From an uncultured Christensenella sp. (lineage in GTDB: Bacteria > Bacillota > Clostridia > Christensenellales > Borkfalkiaceae), in NCBI GenBank assembly GCA_910586035.1, contig CAJUHT010000012.1, forward strand, positions 1 to 30,167: a stretch of DNA of 30,167 nucleotides, given 5' to 3'. A model generated the notes under the pieces. It was not told where the DNA came from. It saw nothing but the letters and a program-made list of their open reading frames with translations, and did not search any database. Below are positions 21,112-28,453 of the stretch, in pieces. Numbering within the stretch: position 1 is the stretch's first letter; each line of letters opens with the position of its first letter. The position numbers and the translations under genes are program-made.

Positions 21112-21567
21112 ATGGAAAAGTTTCACTTAATTTTTCAGCGGTTAATGAGCGATGAAAAAGTCAGTAAAAATCAATTATATAAAGCCACAAATATAGCAAG
21201 AAAATCAATCACTTATTATTTGCACGGAATATGCTTTCCGCGATATGATAACTTATTAAAAATTGCAGATTTTTTTGAGGTAAGCACAGATTATTTGCTT
21301 GGGTTGGTAGGTAATGACGGGCTTTGCTATAAAACTAATTGCCCAATAGAGCGTATACCCAATTATTTTATTGCTTACTTAAAACACCTTATGTTGTCAG
21401 AAAATTTGTCGCAAAATAAATTAGCTGATTTACTTAATGTTGAAGCAACAACGGTTTCTAAGTGGTTCAATATGAAAACTATGCCTGAAATGCCTTTGAT
21501 AGTTAAATTGGCTGGTATTTTTAAGTGCAGAGTTGATTATTTATTAAACCGTGATGCGGTTCGGTAA
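21112..21567 (+). CDS. Double XRE protein 5
   Basis: 151 aa, again two HTH units: NQLYKATNIARKSITYYLHG ending VSTDYLLG, then QNKLADLLNVEATTVSKWFN ending CRVDYLLN, separated by a CYKTNCPIERIP linker. It closes the run and is followed by a strong terminator. The target is unknown. Confidence 0.85.
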   Translation: MEKFHLIFQRLMSDEKVSKNQLYKATNIARKSITYYLHGICFPRYDNLLKIADFFEVSTDYLLGLVGNDGLCYKTNCPIERIPNYFIAYLKHLMLSENLSQNKLADLLNVEATTVSKWFNMKTMPEMPLIVKLAGIFKCRVDYLLNRDAVR

Positions 21568-21629
21568 AAGTCAAAAAAGTTAAAACAATATTTTAGTCGG
21601 CAGGAAAGATTTTTAATTATATAAAGTAT

Positions 21630-21671
21630 GCCCGCGTAAGAGTTTACAAACTCTTACGCGGGCGTTTTTTT
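21630..21671. terminator. Strong bidirectional terminator
   Basis: A 16-bp perfect stem (21630-21645 with 21648-21663) with a T-run to the right, and A-rich sequence to the left serving the opposite strand less well. It separates the XRE cluster from the convergent Na/Pi transporter gene. Confidence 0.88.
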
Positions 21672-21721
21672 GGTGTAGCCGCGTTGGCGGCAAATTAAAT
21701 AATAGGGTGAAAGCGCAGAAT

Positions 21722-23395
21722 TTACGAATACGATTTAATCGTACGCGCAACGTTTATATAGTGGTCGGCAATACGCTCTACGTTGGTAGAAAGCGAAAGG
21801 TACTGCGTGCCAACTTCGGGCGTGCATAAACCTCCGCTTAAACGGCGTATGTGGTTTTCCGCCATTTTGCCCGTAACCTCGTCAATGGTTTCTTCAACCG
21901 CGTAAGCTTCCTTTAAAGCCTTTTTGTCGCAGTCGCGGTAGGCGTTCATAACGGCGCCGTAAAGCTTGTGTATAAGCATCTTCAAGTCGGTTATTTCGTT
22001 TATTGCCTCGTCGGAAAATTTTTCGTTTGCCTCTTTAAGTCTGTCGGCGTACTCAACAATATTTTCCGCATAGTCGCCCACACGCTCCAAGTCGGTTATA
22101 CTGCGGATGGCGGTGGAAAGATAAACGCGGTCTTTCTCGCTTAAATCTTCCTTTAACAGCCTTACTATAAATTTAACCAATTCCTTATTTAAAAAGTTCA
22201 GTTGATTTTCGTTCTTTCTGAATTCCTCTATTTTTTCGTAGTTCAACGAACACACTATTCCGCAAGCCAAATCAAAGTTGACAATCGCCGTTTCCGCCAT
22301 AGCAATAATTTCGTTTTTGGTCTGCTGTACGGCAATGGGGGGAGTGCGCAACATATGCTCGTCTACAAAATGCAGGTGCGGCTGACCGTCGGTCGGCTGT
22401 TTGCTCTTTTTTTCGGGCACAATAAGCGTTACGAGTTTAACAAGCAGATTGGTGAGCGGAAGCACTATAATTACGGTTACAACGTTGAATACGGTGTGGA
22501 ACATAGAAAGTTGAATCTGCGGGGCGTTGGGGAACATTTTGCCGAAGATAAAACCGTAATCGATTTTGCCGATGCCCAAAAACAGACCTATTATAAGGAA
22601 CAGCACAACGCCGCTCACGTTGAATATAAGGTGAATAAGCGCCGTTCTCTTGGCGTTTTTGGTGCTTGTAAGCCCCGCAATAAGCGCGGTTACGCAAGTG
22701 CCCACGTTGGAGCCCATAGTGATGTATATGCCCTGATTAAGCGATATCAAGCCGGTTACAACCATTGTAATCGCCATAGAGGTCATTACGGAAGAGCTTT
22801 GCACCACGGCTGTCAACAGCGCGCCTATAAGCACGAGGAGGAGGGGGTTGCGGAACATTGCAAGAAAGTTTTTTACGGCTTCGAGTTCGGAAAAATAGCC
22901 CATAGAGCCGCTCATCATCGAAAGCCCTACAAACAGCATACCGAAGCCCGCCATAATGCCGCCTATTTTCTGCGCGGCGTCTTTCTTTGCAAAGGCAAGC
23001 ACAAACGCGCCAATGCCCGCAAACGCGGCGAAGATTGCCGAAGTGGAAACGGTATTGCCGCCGAAGAGTCCCAGCGCAACAATCTGCCCCGTAATGGTGG
23101 TGCCTATGTTGGCGCCGAAAATTACGGTAGCCGCCTGCGCAAGCGTCATAATTCCCGCGTTTACAAAGCCTATAACCATTACCGAGGTTGCGCTTGACGA
23201 CTGTATCGCCGCGGTGGTGGCGGCGCCTACGCCCACGCCCAGCAGTTTGCTTTTAGATGCCTTGGCAAACAGCGATTTAAGTCTGCGGCTGCCCAGTGCC
23301 TCCAAGTTGGCGCTCATCATCGTGCAGGCTATTAAAAAAATTCCCACGCCCGCAAACAGCGATAAAACCGACGTTGCTATCTTTACGCCGTCCAT
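21722..23395 (-). CDS. Na/Pi cotransporter family protein with PhoU-like domain
   Basis: 557 aa, the usual length for the bacterial NptA-like group. The membrane part (to about residue 320) contains the duplicated QSSS signature, AAIQSSSATSVMVIG and AVVQSSSVMTSMAI, which forms the substrate and sodium site. A cytoplasmic helical PhoU-like domain fills the C-terminus (ERVGDYAENIVEYADRL, NVERIADHYINVARTI). It should move phosphate with sodium across the membrane. AAGGAG precedes the ATG. Its mRNA leader carries a probable yybP-ykoY riboswitch with its own terminator, an unusual partner for this family. Confidence 0.92.
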   Translation of the reverse strand: MDGVKIATSVLSLFAGVGIFLIACTMMSANLEALGSRRLKSLFAKASKSKLLGVGVGAATTAAIQSSSATSVMVIGFVNAGIMTLAQAATVIFGANIGTTITGQIVALGLFGGNTVSTSAIFAAFAGIGAFVLAFAKKDAAQKIGGIMAGFGMLFVGLSMMSGSMGYFSELEAVKNFLAMFRNPLLLVLIGALLTAVVQSSSVMTSMAITMVVTGLISLNQGIYITMGSNVGTCVTALIAGLTSTKNAKRTALIHLIFNVSGVVLFLIIGLFLGIGKIDYGFIFGKMFPNAPQIQLSMFHTVFNVVTVIIVLPLTNLLVKLVTLIVPEKKSKQPTDGQPHLHFVDEHMLRTPPIAVQQTKNEIIAMAETAIVNFDLACGIVCSLNYEKIEEFRKNENQLNFLNKELVKFIVRLLKEDLSEKDRVYLSTAIRSITDLERVGDYAENIVEYADRLKEANEKFSDEAINEITDLKMLIHKLYGAVMNAYRDCDKKALKEAYAVEETIDEVTGKMAENHIRRLSGGLCTPEVGTQYLSLSTNVERIADHYINVARTIKSYS

Positions 23396-23464
23396 TTAAT
23401 ATTCTCCTTAATAACGTATGTATTCTTGTTTATGTCTATTATAGCGCAACCGTTCCGCCTATAA

Positions 23465-23622
23465 ACGCCCTAAAAAACACAAAAAGACCCTTACCGAACG
23501 TAAAATTCAGTAAAAGTCTCGAAATTTAAGCGTTACCGAGTACTATAAAAGTACTGTGATTGACGGTTAGCGCACGTTTTTTAAAACGCTTTCTACTCCC
23601 CTTTAAAGGCGGTGTTAAGTTT
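23465..23622 (-). ncRNA. Probable yybP-ykoY (Mn2+-type) riboswitch with intrinsic terminator
   Basis: On the minus strand the leader has the conserved loop AAAGGGGAGTAG (GGGGAGTAG at 23601-23593), then CCGTCAATCAC, a variable AGTACT hairpin and CTCGGTAACGC, the order seen in the yybP-ykoY class that senses manganese. A 14-bp terminator stem follows (23519-23506 with 23498-23485, three G-T pairs) and then a T-rich tract. In this class metal binding commonly prevents terminator formation. The transporter start is about 85 nt further on. The identification rests on motif recall, not on a covariance search. Confidence 0.8.
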
Positions 23623-23631
23623 TGTAATTTA

Positions 23632-23661
23632 ATTATATTATGGTTTACGCGCGCGTGTCAA
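23632..23661 (-). promoter_or_regulatory. Promoter for the riboswitch and Na/Pi transporter
   Basis: Minus strand TTGACA (23656-23661), 18-bp spacer, TATAAT (23632-23637), start near 23625, so the aptamer begins almost at once. A second TATAAT lies after the terminator near 23440 and might give riboswitch-free basal transcription, but its -35 is poor. Confidence 0.8.
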
Positions 23662-23872
23662 GCGAATGAAAGCAATTTGTTTTTATATAAAAAAACGCGT
23701 TAGTCGGGGCATATTGCGGGGGCAATTGCAAAAACGCCCGCAAAACGGCGAAAAAAAACCTTTTTAACGACCTAAAATGCCCGCGGAACGCGCCTGCCCG
23801 CCGCGATAGCAGATAGCCGCGGCAATAGTACGCCGTAATAACTTACCACAATAGCACGCCGCGCCTGTTTTT
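23662..23872. other. Gap with GC-rich inverted and short direct repeats
   Basis: No gene seen. CAATAGTACGCCG and CAATAGCACGCCG recur within 23823-23860, and CCGCG/CGCGG inverted pieces are common. No T-run makes any of them a convincing terminator; the role is unknown. Confidence 0.35.
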
Positions 23873-23911
23873 TTAAAATAAAAGCGCCCGCGCGGGTTTC
23901 CGCGCGGGCGC
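23873..23911 (-). terminator. Terminator of the three-TM protein gene
   Basis: GCGCCCGCGCGG (23884-23895) pairs with CCGCGCGGGCGC (23900-23911), and the minus strand runs into TTTTATTTT. Confidence 0.88.
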
Positions 23912-23940
23912 AATATCTTTAATTGGGTGGGGTATATGGC

Positions 23941-24273
23941 TTAGGCAATCAACTTTGCAACTGCCGAAACGCCCTCTTCCGCCTGGGGAAGGAAGCCCGT
24001 GATAACGCCGTAGTAGAACGTAAAGCCTATAAGCGCCGCAATGAACAGACCTACAAGTATTACCAATATAAGGTTGGTGCGAAGCGCAGCCGAAAGGGCT
24101 ATTACGCATACGAGAAGCACCGCGCCGAACTGAGAAACCCAGCCGAGAATTTTGCCGCCGATTTCAGGCATAAAACTGTAAAGTCCGTTTAAATAATTAA
24201 GCAATAAGGCTATAACAAGCAAAACGGCAAGGATTTGCCCGATAACGTTTAATACTTTTCCCAAAGCTTTCAT
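23941..24273 (-). CDS. Small three-TM membrane protein
   Basis: 110 aa with hydrophobic helices at about residues 9-30, 45-63 and 66-92 and few charged residues. GAGGT precedes the ATG. It stands as a single gene with its own promoter and terminator. I do not recognise the family and no functional motif is visible. Confidence 0.8.
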   Translation of the reverse strand: MKALGKVLNVIGQILAVLLVIALLLNYLNGLYSFMPEIGGKILGWVSQFGAVLLVCVIALSAALRTNLILVILVGLFIAALIGFTFYYGVITGFLPQAEEGVSAVAKLIA

Positions 24274-24306
24274 TTTGTGTTTACCTCGTTGATTTTTTGT
24301 GGTTTT

Positions 24307-24336
24307 ATTATATCATATGCCGCAATAAATAATCAA
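24307..24336 (-). promoter_or_regulatory. Promoter of the three-TM protein gene
   Basis: Minus strand -35 TTGATT (24331-24336), 18-bp spacer, -10 TATAAT (24307-24312), about 30 bp before the start codon. Confidence 0.75.
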
Positions 24337-24403
24337 GCATTTTTTTTATTTTTGTGTCAATAATGGCGTGCTCAAAGTGAAATTTAGCTGAAATATAAGT
24401 TTA

Positions 24404-24459
24404 TTGCCCAAACGGTTGGGCAACGCGCAGGCAATTGTAATATATTTTATTGACAATTG
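24404..24459. promoter_or_regulatory. Two inverted repeats upstream of the acyltransferase-like gene
   Basis: TTGCCCAA-ACGG-TTGGGCAA (24404-24423) is perfect. CAATTGT (24432-24438) mirrors ACAATTG (24453-24459) with a 14-bp AT-rich centre. Neither has a T-run. Their place before the promoter at 24482 suggests regulator binding sites. Confidence 0.45.
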
Positions 24460-24481
24460 TTAAGCAAAATACCCATATCGT

Positions 24482-24510
24482 TTGACATATTTATGCAAAA
24501 TTGTTATATT
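24482..24510 (+). promoter_or_regulatory. Promoter of the first double-GNAT gene
   Basis: TTGACA (24482-24487), 17-bp spacer, TATATT (24505-24510), start near 24517. Confidence 0.82.
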
Positions 24511-24522
24511 ATTTATGTTGTG

Positions 24523-24575
24523 GCTTTTGCGGCGGAACGCCGCAAAAGCATAGCCGCGCGCAAGAATGCGCGCGG
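24523..24575 (+). other. Two strong hairpins in the 5' leader
   Basis: GCTTTTGCGGCG-GAA-CGCCGCAAAAGC (12-bp stem, 24523-24549) and CCGCGCGC-AAGAAT-GCGCGCGG (8-bp stem, 24554-24575) fill the leader between the promoter and the start codon at 24590. No T-run follows, so mRNA stability or translation control is more likely than termination. Confidence 0.65.
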
Positions 24576-24589
24576 ACAGGGTAGTTTAT

Positions 24590-25723
24590 ATGATAACTGT
24601 AAAACAAATATCCACCAAGAGAGATAAGAAAAAGTTTTTTAAATTCGTAATCGATTTATACAGAAATAACCCGCACGCGTGTTGCAATTTATACGCCGAC
24701 GAGTTTGCCGAGTTCGACCCTAAAATAAACGACGCTTTCCGCTTTGCCGACTGCAAAATGTTTCTTGCCTACAAGGACGGAAAAATCGCGGGGCGCATAG
24801 CCGGCATATGGCACAGGGGAGTAAACGAAAAATTCGGCTACAAGCAACTGCGCTTTACACGCTTTGACGTAATAGACGACTTTGAGGTTACAAAGGCGCT
24901 GTTTGCCGAACTCTTTAAGTGGGCGAAAGAGCTGGGTATGACCGAAATAATAGGACCGATGAGCTTTTCCGACCTCAACGAGGAGGGAATGCTGATTGAG
25001 GGTTTCGACCGCGACAGCAACTATATCGAAATATACAACGCTCCCTATTACGTAGAACATATGCAGAAGCTGGGCGCATATAAAGTGGTTGACTGGAACT
25101 GTTACGTTATCAAAGCGCCCGATAAAGTCAACGAGCGTTTCAAGCGTTTGAGTCAGGCTGTAATGGACAGGCACGGGTACGAAATTTTAGACGTGCGTTA
25201 TTATTTGAAGCACGACAAGAAGAAGTTAAAGGAATACATTATGCAGGCGCTGGACGTGCTCGACGAGGCGTTTGCCGAGCTGTACGGAACAAGCCCCATA
25301 AACGAAAAGCAGAAGAAGAGGGAAACGGACACGATTATGATGGTGCTTATTCCCGAACTCGCCACCGTCGTTTTAAAGGACGGCAAGGTGGTTGCTTACG
25401 GCTTTGTAATGCCGTCGATGAAAGAGGTGTTGCAAAATGGCAGGGGACATATTTTCCCCAACGGACTAATACCGTATATGAAGGCTATGAAGCACCCCGA
25501 AACGGCGGATATGCTCAGTATGGCAATCGCGCCCGCGCACAGGAACAAAGGCATTTCCGCCATAATAATCAATCACTGCCTCGAAGGCGTGGTGAATTTG
25601 GGCATTAAAAAGCTTGAAGCCGGTCCCGAGCTGGAAGAAAACCACCACATACAGAATTTGTGGAAGAGCTTCGACGCCGAGCTTGCAAAAAAGTGCAGGT
25701 GCTGGGGGCTTAAAGTAGAGTAA
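24590..25723 (+). CDS. Double-GNAT acyltransferase-like protein
   Basis: 377 aa from the ATG at 24590 (AGGG upstream); an ATG at 24566 falls inside a leader hairpin. Two GNAT-like halves can be seen. The first has KIAGRIAGI, RFDVIDDFEVTKALFAELF and GMTEIIGPMSFSDLNEEGM. The second has the acetyl-CoA-type loop SMAIAPAHRNKGISAIII and KLEAGPELEENHHIQNLW. The substrate is unknown. A related gene lies at 28454, and the genes between them are lipid/glycolipid-like, so an acyl or aminoacyl transfer to a surface lipid is a fair guess. Confidence 0.78.
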   Translation: MITVKQISTKRDKKKFFKFVIDLYRNNPHACCNLYADEFAEFDPKINDAFRFADCKMFLAYKDGKIAGRIAGIWHRGVNEKFGYKQLRFTRFDVIDDFEVTKALFAELFKWAKELGMTEIIGPMSFSDLNEEGMLIEGFDRDSNYIEIYNAPYYVEHMQKLGAYKVVDWNCYVIKAPDKVNERFKRLSQAVMDRHGYEILDVRYYLKHDKKKLKEYIMQALDVLDEAFAELYGTSPINEKQKKRETDTIMMVLIPELATVVLKDGKVVAYGFVMPSMKEVLQNGRGHIFPNGLIPYMKAMKHPETADMLSMAIAPAHRNKGISAIIINHCLEGVVNLGIKKLEAGPELEENHHIQNLWKSFDAELAKKCRCWGLKVE

Positions 25724-25806
25724 CTAAAAGGTATAACCCTTGCAAGGTTATATATCGAATGCGGTTGCGGTATAATTAAACCGTACGTTATTTGCGGGGT
25801 GGGCGT

Positions 25807-27081
25807 GTGGACGATAAGAACACGGAAAACTTAAACGGCTTTAATTCTTGCCAAAATGCGCAACAAGCCCAAACGGCAAATCCGAAGGGGGAAACGCAGG
25901 TTTCCCAGCCCCAAGCTTTGCCGGAACCCGCCGTTGCCGCACAAACGACAGTTGCCGAAACAACCGTTGCCGAACCGTCTGTTGGCGAGCCTGCGCCCCC
26001 CAAAAAGCGGAAGCGCGGCGCAAATATTTTCCGGAATATTTTTCTGGTCATTATAATTGCGCTCGGCATACTGTCGCTGTTCGGCATAGTAAAGGAAATC
26101 GACCCGCAGTCTGGGGCAACGCTTGGCGAGGCGGTGCGCGGCGCAAGCCCACTGTTTTTCGCCGTGTTGCTATTGATAATATTGCTCGTTATGGCTTTGG
26201 ACGTGTGCAAGTACTGCATAATTTCCAAAACGGTTACGGGCAAGGCGAGTTTGCTTACCTCGGCAAAGACCCACTTTATAGGCAAGTATTACGACGCGGT
26301 AACTCCGTTTGCCACGGGCGGTCAGCCTATGCAGATTTACTATCTAAACACCAAGGGCATAAGCGGCGGCAACTCCTCGGCAATGGTGCTTATCAGGTAC
26401 TATTCCAGCGTGGTGTGTTGGATTATCTTAGGCGGCGCGCTTATGATTTACGGCGCGGCTAAGGGCGTTTTGGACGGCGTGAGCGGCGGCACGGTTTTAA
26501 AAGTTACGGGCTGGGTAGGCATTGCCGTCAACCTGATTATTCCCGTGTTCGTTACGTTGTTTCTCGTGCTTCCCAAGTTTATGAGCAAGCTGACTTACGG
26601 CGTGGTGTGGCTTGGGTTTAAGCTTAAAATCGTAAAGGATATTCCAAAGGCGACGGCGCGAGCAACAAAGATTGTAAGCGACTTTAAAACTTCTTTCGCG
26701 GTTATGGCTACAAGCCCTTTAAAACTCGTACTGCTGATATTGGTAAGCTTTGCGGAAGCGGCTTTAACCTTTGCAATACCTTTCTTCGTTATGAAGGCGT
26801 TTAACTGCAACGTCGACGGTATGGCGCTCACGGTTATGTCGTTAAACTCCTTTGCAACTTTCGGCGTTTCCTTTATTCCCACCCCAGGCAACTCGGGCGT
26901 GGTGGAGGGTATGGGCGCGCTGGCGTTCTCCGCGGCGGCGGGGGCAACGCTCGCCTGGTCGGTGCTCGTTTGGCGTTTGGCTGTGTTCTATCTGTACATC
27001 TTCGTCGGCATAGGTATAACCCTGTTCGATATAATCGTAAAGAACGTGAAATATAAAAAGAGCAAGAAAAAACCGCTCTAA
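25807..27081 (+). CDS. Flippase-like LPG_synthase_TM membrane protein
   Basis: About 424 aa from a GTG at 25807, just after GGGGTGGG; a TTG at 25792 is the alternative. A polar low-complexity N-terminus with repeated AETTVAEPSVGEP-like pieces (to about residue 70) is followed by about eight TM helices. KYYDAVTPFATGGQPMQIYY and FIPTPGNSGVVEGMGAL are hallmarks of the UPF0104/MprF-flippase-like family (YbhN, AglD relatives), thought to move lipids or lipid-linked molecules. It lies 84 bp after the GNAT gene, with an internal TATAAT, and its 3' end overlaps the convergent glycosyltransferase gene by four bases. Confidence 0.88.
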   Translation: MDDKNTENLNGFNSCQNAQQAQTANPKGETQVSQPQALPEPAVAAQTTVAETTVAEPSVGEPAPPKKRKRGANIFRNIFLVIIIALGILSLFGIVKEIDPQSGATLGEAVRGASPLFFAVLLLIILLVMALDVCKYCIISKTVTGKASLLTSAKTHFIGKYYDAVTPFATGGQPMQIYYLNTKGISGGNSSAMVLIRYYSSVVCWIILGGALMIYGAAKGVLDGVSGGTVLKVTGWVGIAVNLIIPVFVTLFLVLPKFMSKLTYGVVWLGFKLKIVKDIPKATARATKIVSDFKTSFAVMATSPLKLVLLILVSFAEAALTFAIPFFVMKAFNCNVDGMALTVMSLNSFATFGVSFIPTPGNSGVVEGMGALAFSAAAGATLAWSVLVWRLAVFYLYIFVGIGITLFDIIVKNVKYKKSKKKPL

Positions 27082-27088
27082 GAGCGGT
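27066..27088 (-). terminator. Terminator of the glycosyltransferase gene, inside the end of the flippase gene
   Basis: ACCGCTC (27072-27078) pairs with GAGCGGT (27082-27088) around TAA, which is the flippase stop codon. On the minus strand the stem runs into TTTTTT, made by the Lys codons AAA AAA of the flippase C-terminus. Confidence 0.75.
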
Positions 27089-28253
27089 CGTCGGGAAGTT
27101 GCGGAAAGCGCGTTTTCAAAAGGGAGTAAATAAGGCGCGCGGTCTGTTCCGCGCCGTAGTTTTGCCTTTGCGCTTCGGCGGCTTGTTTAAGCGGCGCAAG
27201 CTTTTCGGGGCTTGCCGCAAATTCCTCTATTTTATTTACAACCTTTTCCGCGTTGAAAATTTTCAACGCGGTCTTTATTTTTTTAACGTAATATTCGCCG
27301 TTTAGCTTTTCAACTCCGCTGGCGTACTTGGTTACAATCTGCGGCACGCCGAAAAAGCAGGCTTCGGCAAAAACGTTTGCGCCGCTCTTGCCGCAAAACA
27401 GGTCGGCGGCAGCCAGATATTCGGGCAAAGCATCGGTATAGCCCACGGGGTGAAGCGAGCAGTTTTTACCGCTCTTCCAGGTTTGCATTCGGTTATACAG
27501 CTCTTCGTTTTTGCCGCACACGGGCACAAGCGTTACGGGTATATCCCGCTCCAAGGCGCGGCGGCAGATTTTAGTCATTTTACCTATTCCGTAACCGCCC
27601 TCCACAAGCACTACGGTAAACTTATCCGTTTCCAGCCCTAACTTTTCCCGCAGGGCGCGCTTATCTGCCGTTACGGAGAAAGCGTCGCCACGGATAAGCG
27701 CGGGCACGTATTTAAGATTTTCGGGGGTGTATCTGCGGCGGTATTTTTTTAGCGCCTCTTCGTATCCCGCCCGCGTGGGTATAAGCGCAAGGTCGCAGGG
27801 GTAGTTGAACAGGGGATATGTGCGGGCGTCGGGGCAGTACAGCGCCGTCAATGGGTTTGCCGCGCACTTCTTTGCAAAGTAGTTTGTAGACCAGTGCGTG
27901 CTCATAACAAGGTCGGGCGCAAGCTCTTCCATACGCTTTACGGCAAGCTTGCCTGCGCCGCGTTTAAGGCAGTTGGCGGAAGCCGCCGTTGCAATCTTCG
28001 CGCCCCAGAATTTCATATTAAAGCTCATAAAAAAGCCCAAAAGGCAGTTGCGGTTGGAATCTATTACCGACTTGCACATAAGCCTTTCGAACTCGGCGAG
28101 CACGGGGTTGCCGCCGTCGGTATAAAACTTTGTTTCAACGCACTCAACCAAGTCGCCGTAAAGTTGTTTGAAAGTTGTTGCAATCGCGCGCATAGGCGCT
28201 ACGTGTCCCATTCCCGCTTCCACATAGGGGAACAGCACGACAGGTTTTTTCAT
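27078..28253 (-). CDS. MGDG synthase/UgtP-like glycosyltransferase
   Basis: 391 aa, GT-B fold of family GT28. The N-terminal domain starts with the sugar-lipid signature FPYVEAGMGHVAPMRAI, like the GhGH loop of MGDG synthases. The C-terminal nucleotide-sugar domain shows VVLVEGGYGIGKM, VPVCGKNEEL and ADLFCGKSGANVFAEACFFG. It probably transfers a sugar from a UDP donor to diacylglycerol or a similar lipid at the inner membrane face. AGCGGGG precedes the ATG. Its partner flippase-like gene is convergent, so the two are not co-transcribed although they look functionally related. Confidence 0.88.
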   Translation of the reverse strand: MKKPVVLFPYVEAGMGHVAPMRAIATTFKQLYGDLVECVETKFYTDGGNPVLAEFERLMCKSVIDSNRNCLLGFFMSFNMKFWGAKIATAASANCLKRGAGKLAVKRMEELAPDLVMSTHWSTNYFAKKCAANPLTALYCPDARTYPLFNYPCDLALIPTRAGYEEALKKYRRRYTPENLKYVPALIRGDAFSVTADKRALREKLGLETDKFTVVLVEGGYGIGKMTKICRRALERDIPVTLVPVCGKNEELYNRMQTWKSGKNCSLHPVGYTDALPEYLAAADLFCGKSGANVFAEACFFGVPQIVTKYASGVEKLNGEYYVKKIKTALKIFNAEKVVNKIEEFAASPEKLAPLKQAAEAQRQNYGAEQTARLIYSLLKTRFPQLPDDRS

Positions 28254-28283
28254 ATAAAATTACCCCGCTGAATATCGTCGTTA

Positions 28284-28312
28284 AGTATAGCAGAAACGGG
28301 CGTTGCCGTCAA
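28284..28312 (-). promoter_or_regulatory. Promoter of the glycosyltransferase gene
   Basis: Minus strand TTGACG (28307-28312), 17-bp spacer, TATACT (28284-28289), about 30 bp before the start codon. Confidence 0.8.
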
Positions 28313-28402
28313 GCCGTATACAATTTTACGCGCGCAAGGTTAAAAATATTGCATTGTTTTGTGAATTGTGTGTGTAATTTGTCTGCCACGGCAATATTTA
28401 AT

Positions 28403-28431
28403 TTGATTGTTTGTTTTAATTTTGGTATTAT
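28403..28431 (+). promoter_or_regulatory. Promoter of the second double-GNAT gene
   Basis: TTGATT (28403-28408), 17-bp spacer, TATTAT (28426-28431). It overlaps an in-frame ATG at 28430, which supports the later start at 28454. Confidence 0.75.
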
Positions 28432-28453
28432 GTTCTACGGAGAAAAAAGGCGT

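Noticed and set aside
22202..23197. 331-codon frame on the plus strand opposite the Na/Pi transporter
   Set aside because: It is the antisense shadow of a well-supported transporter gene: His/Arg/Tyr-rich, no motif, no ribosome site.
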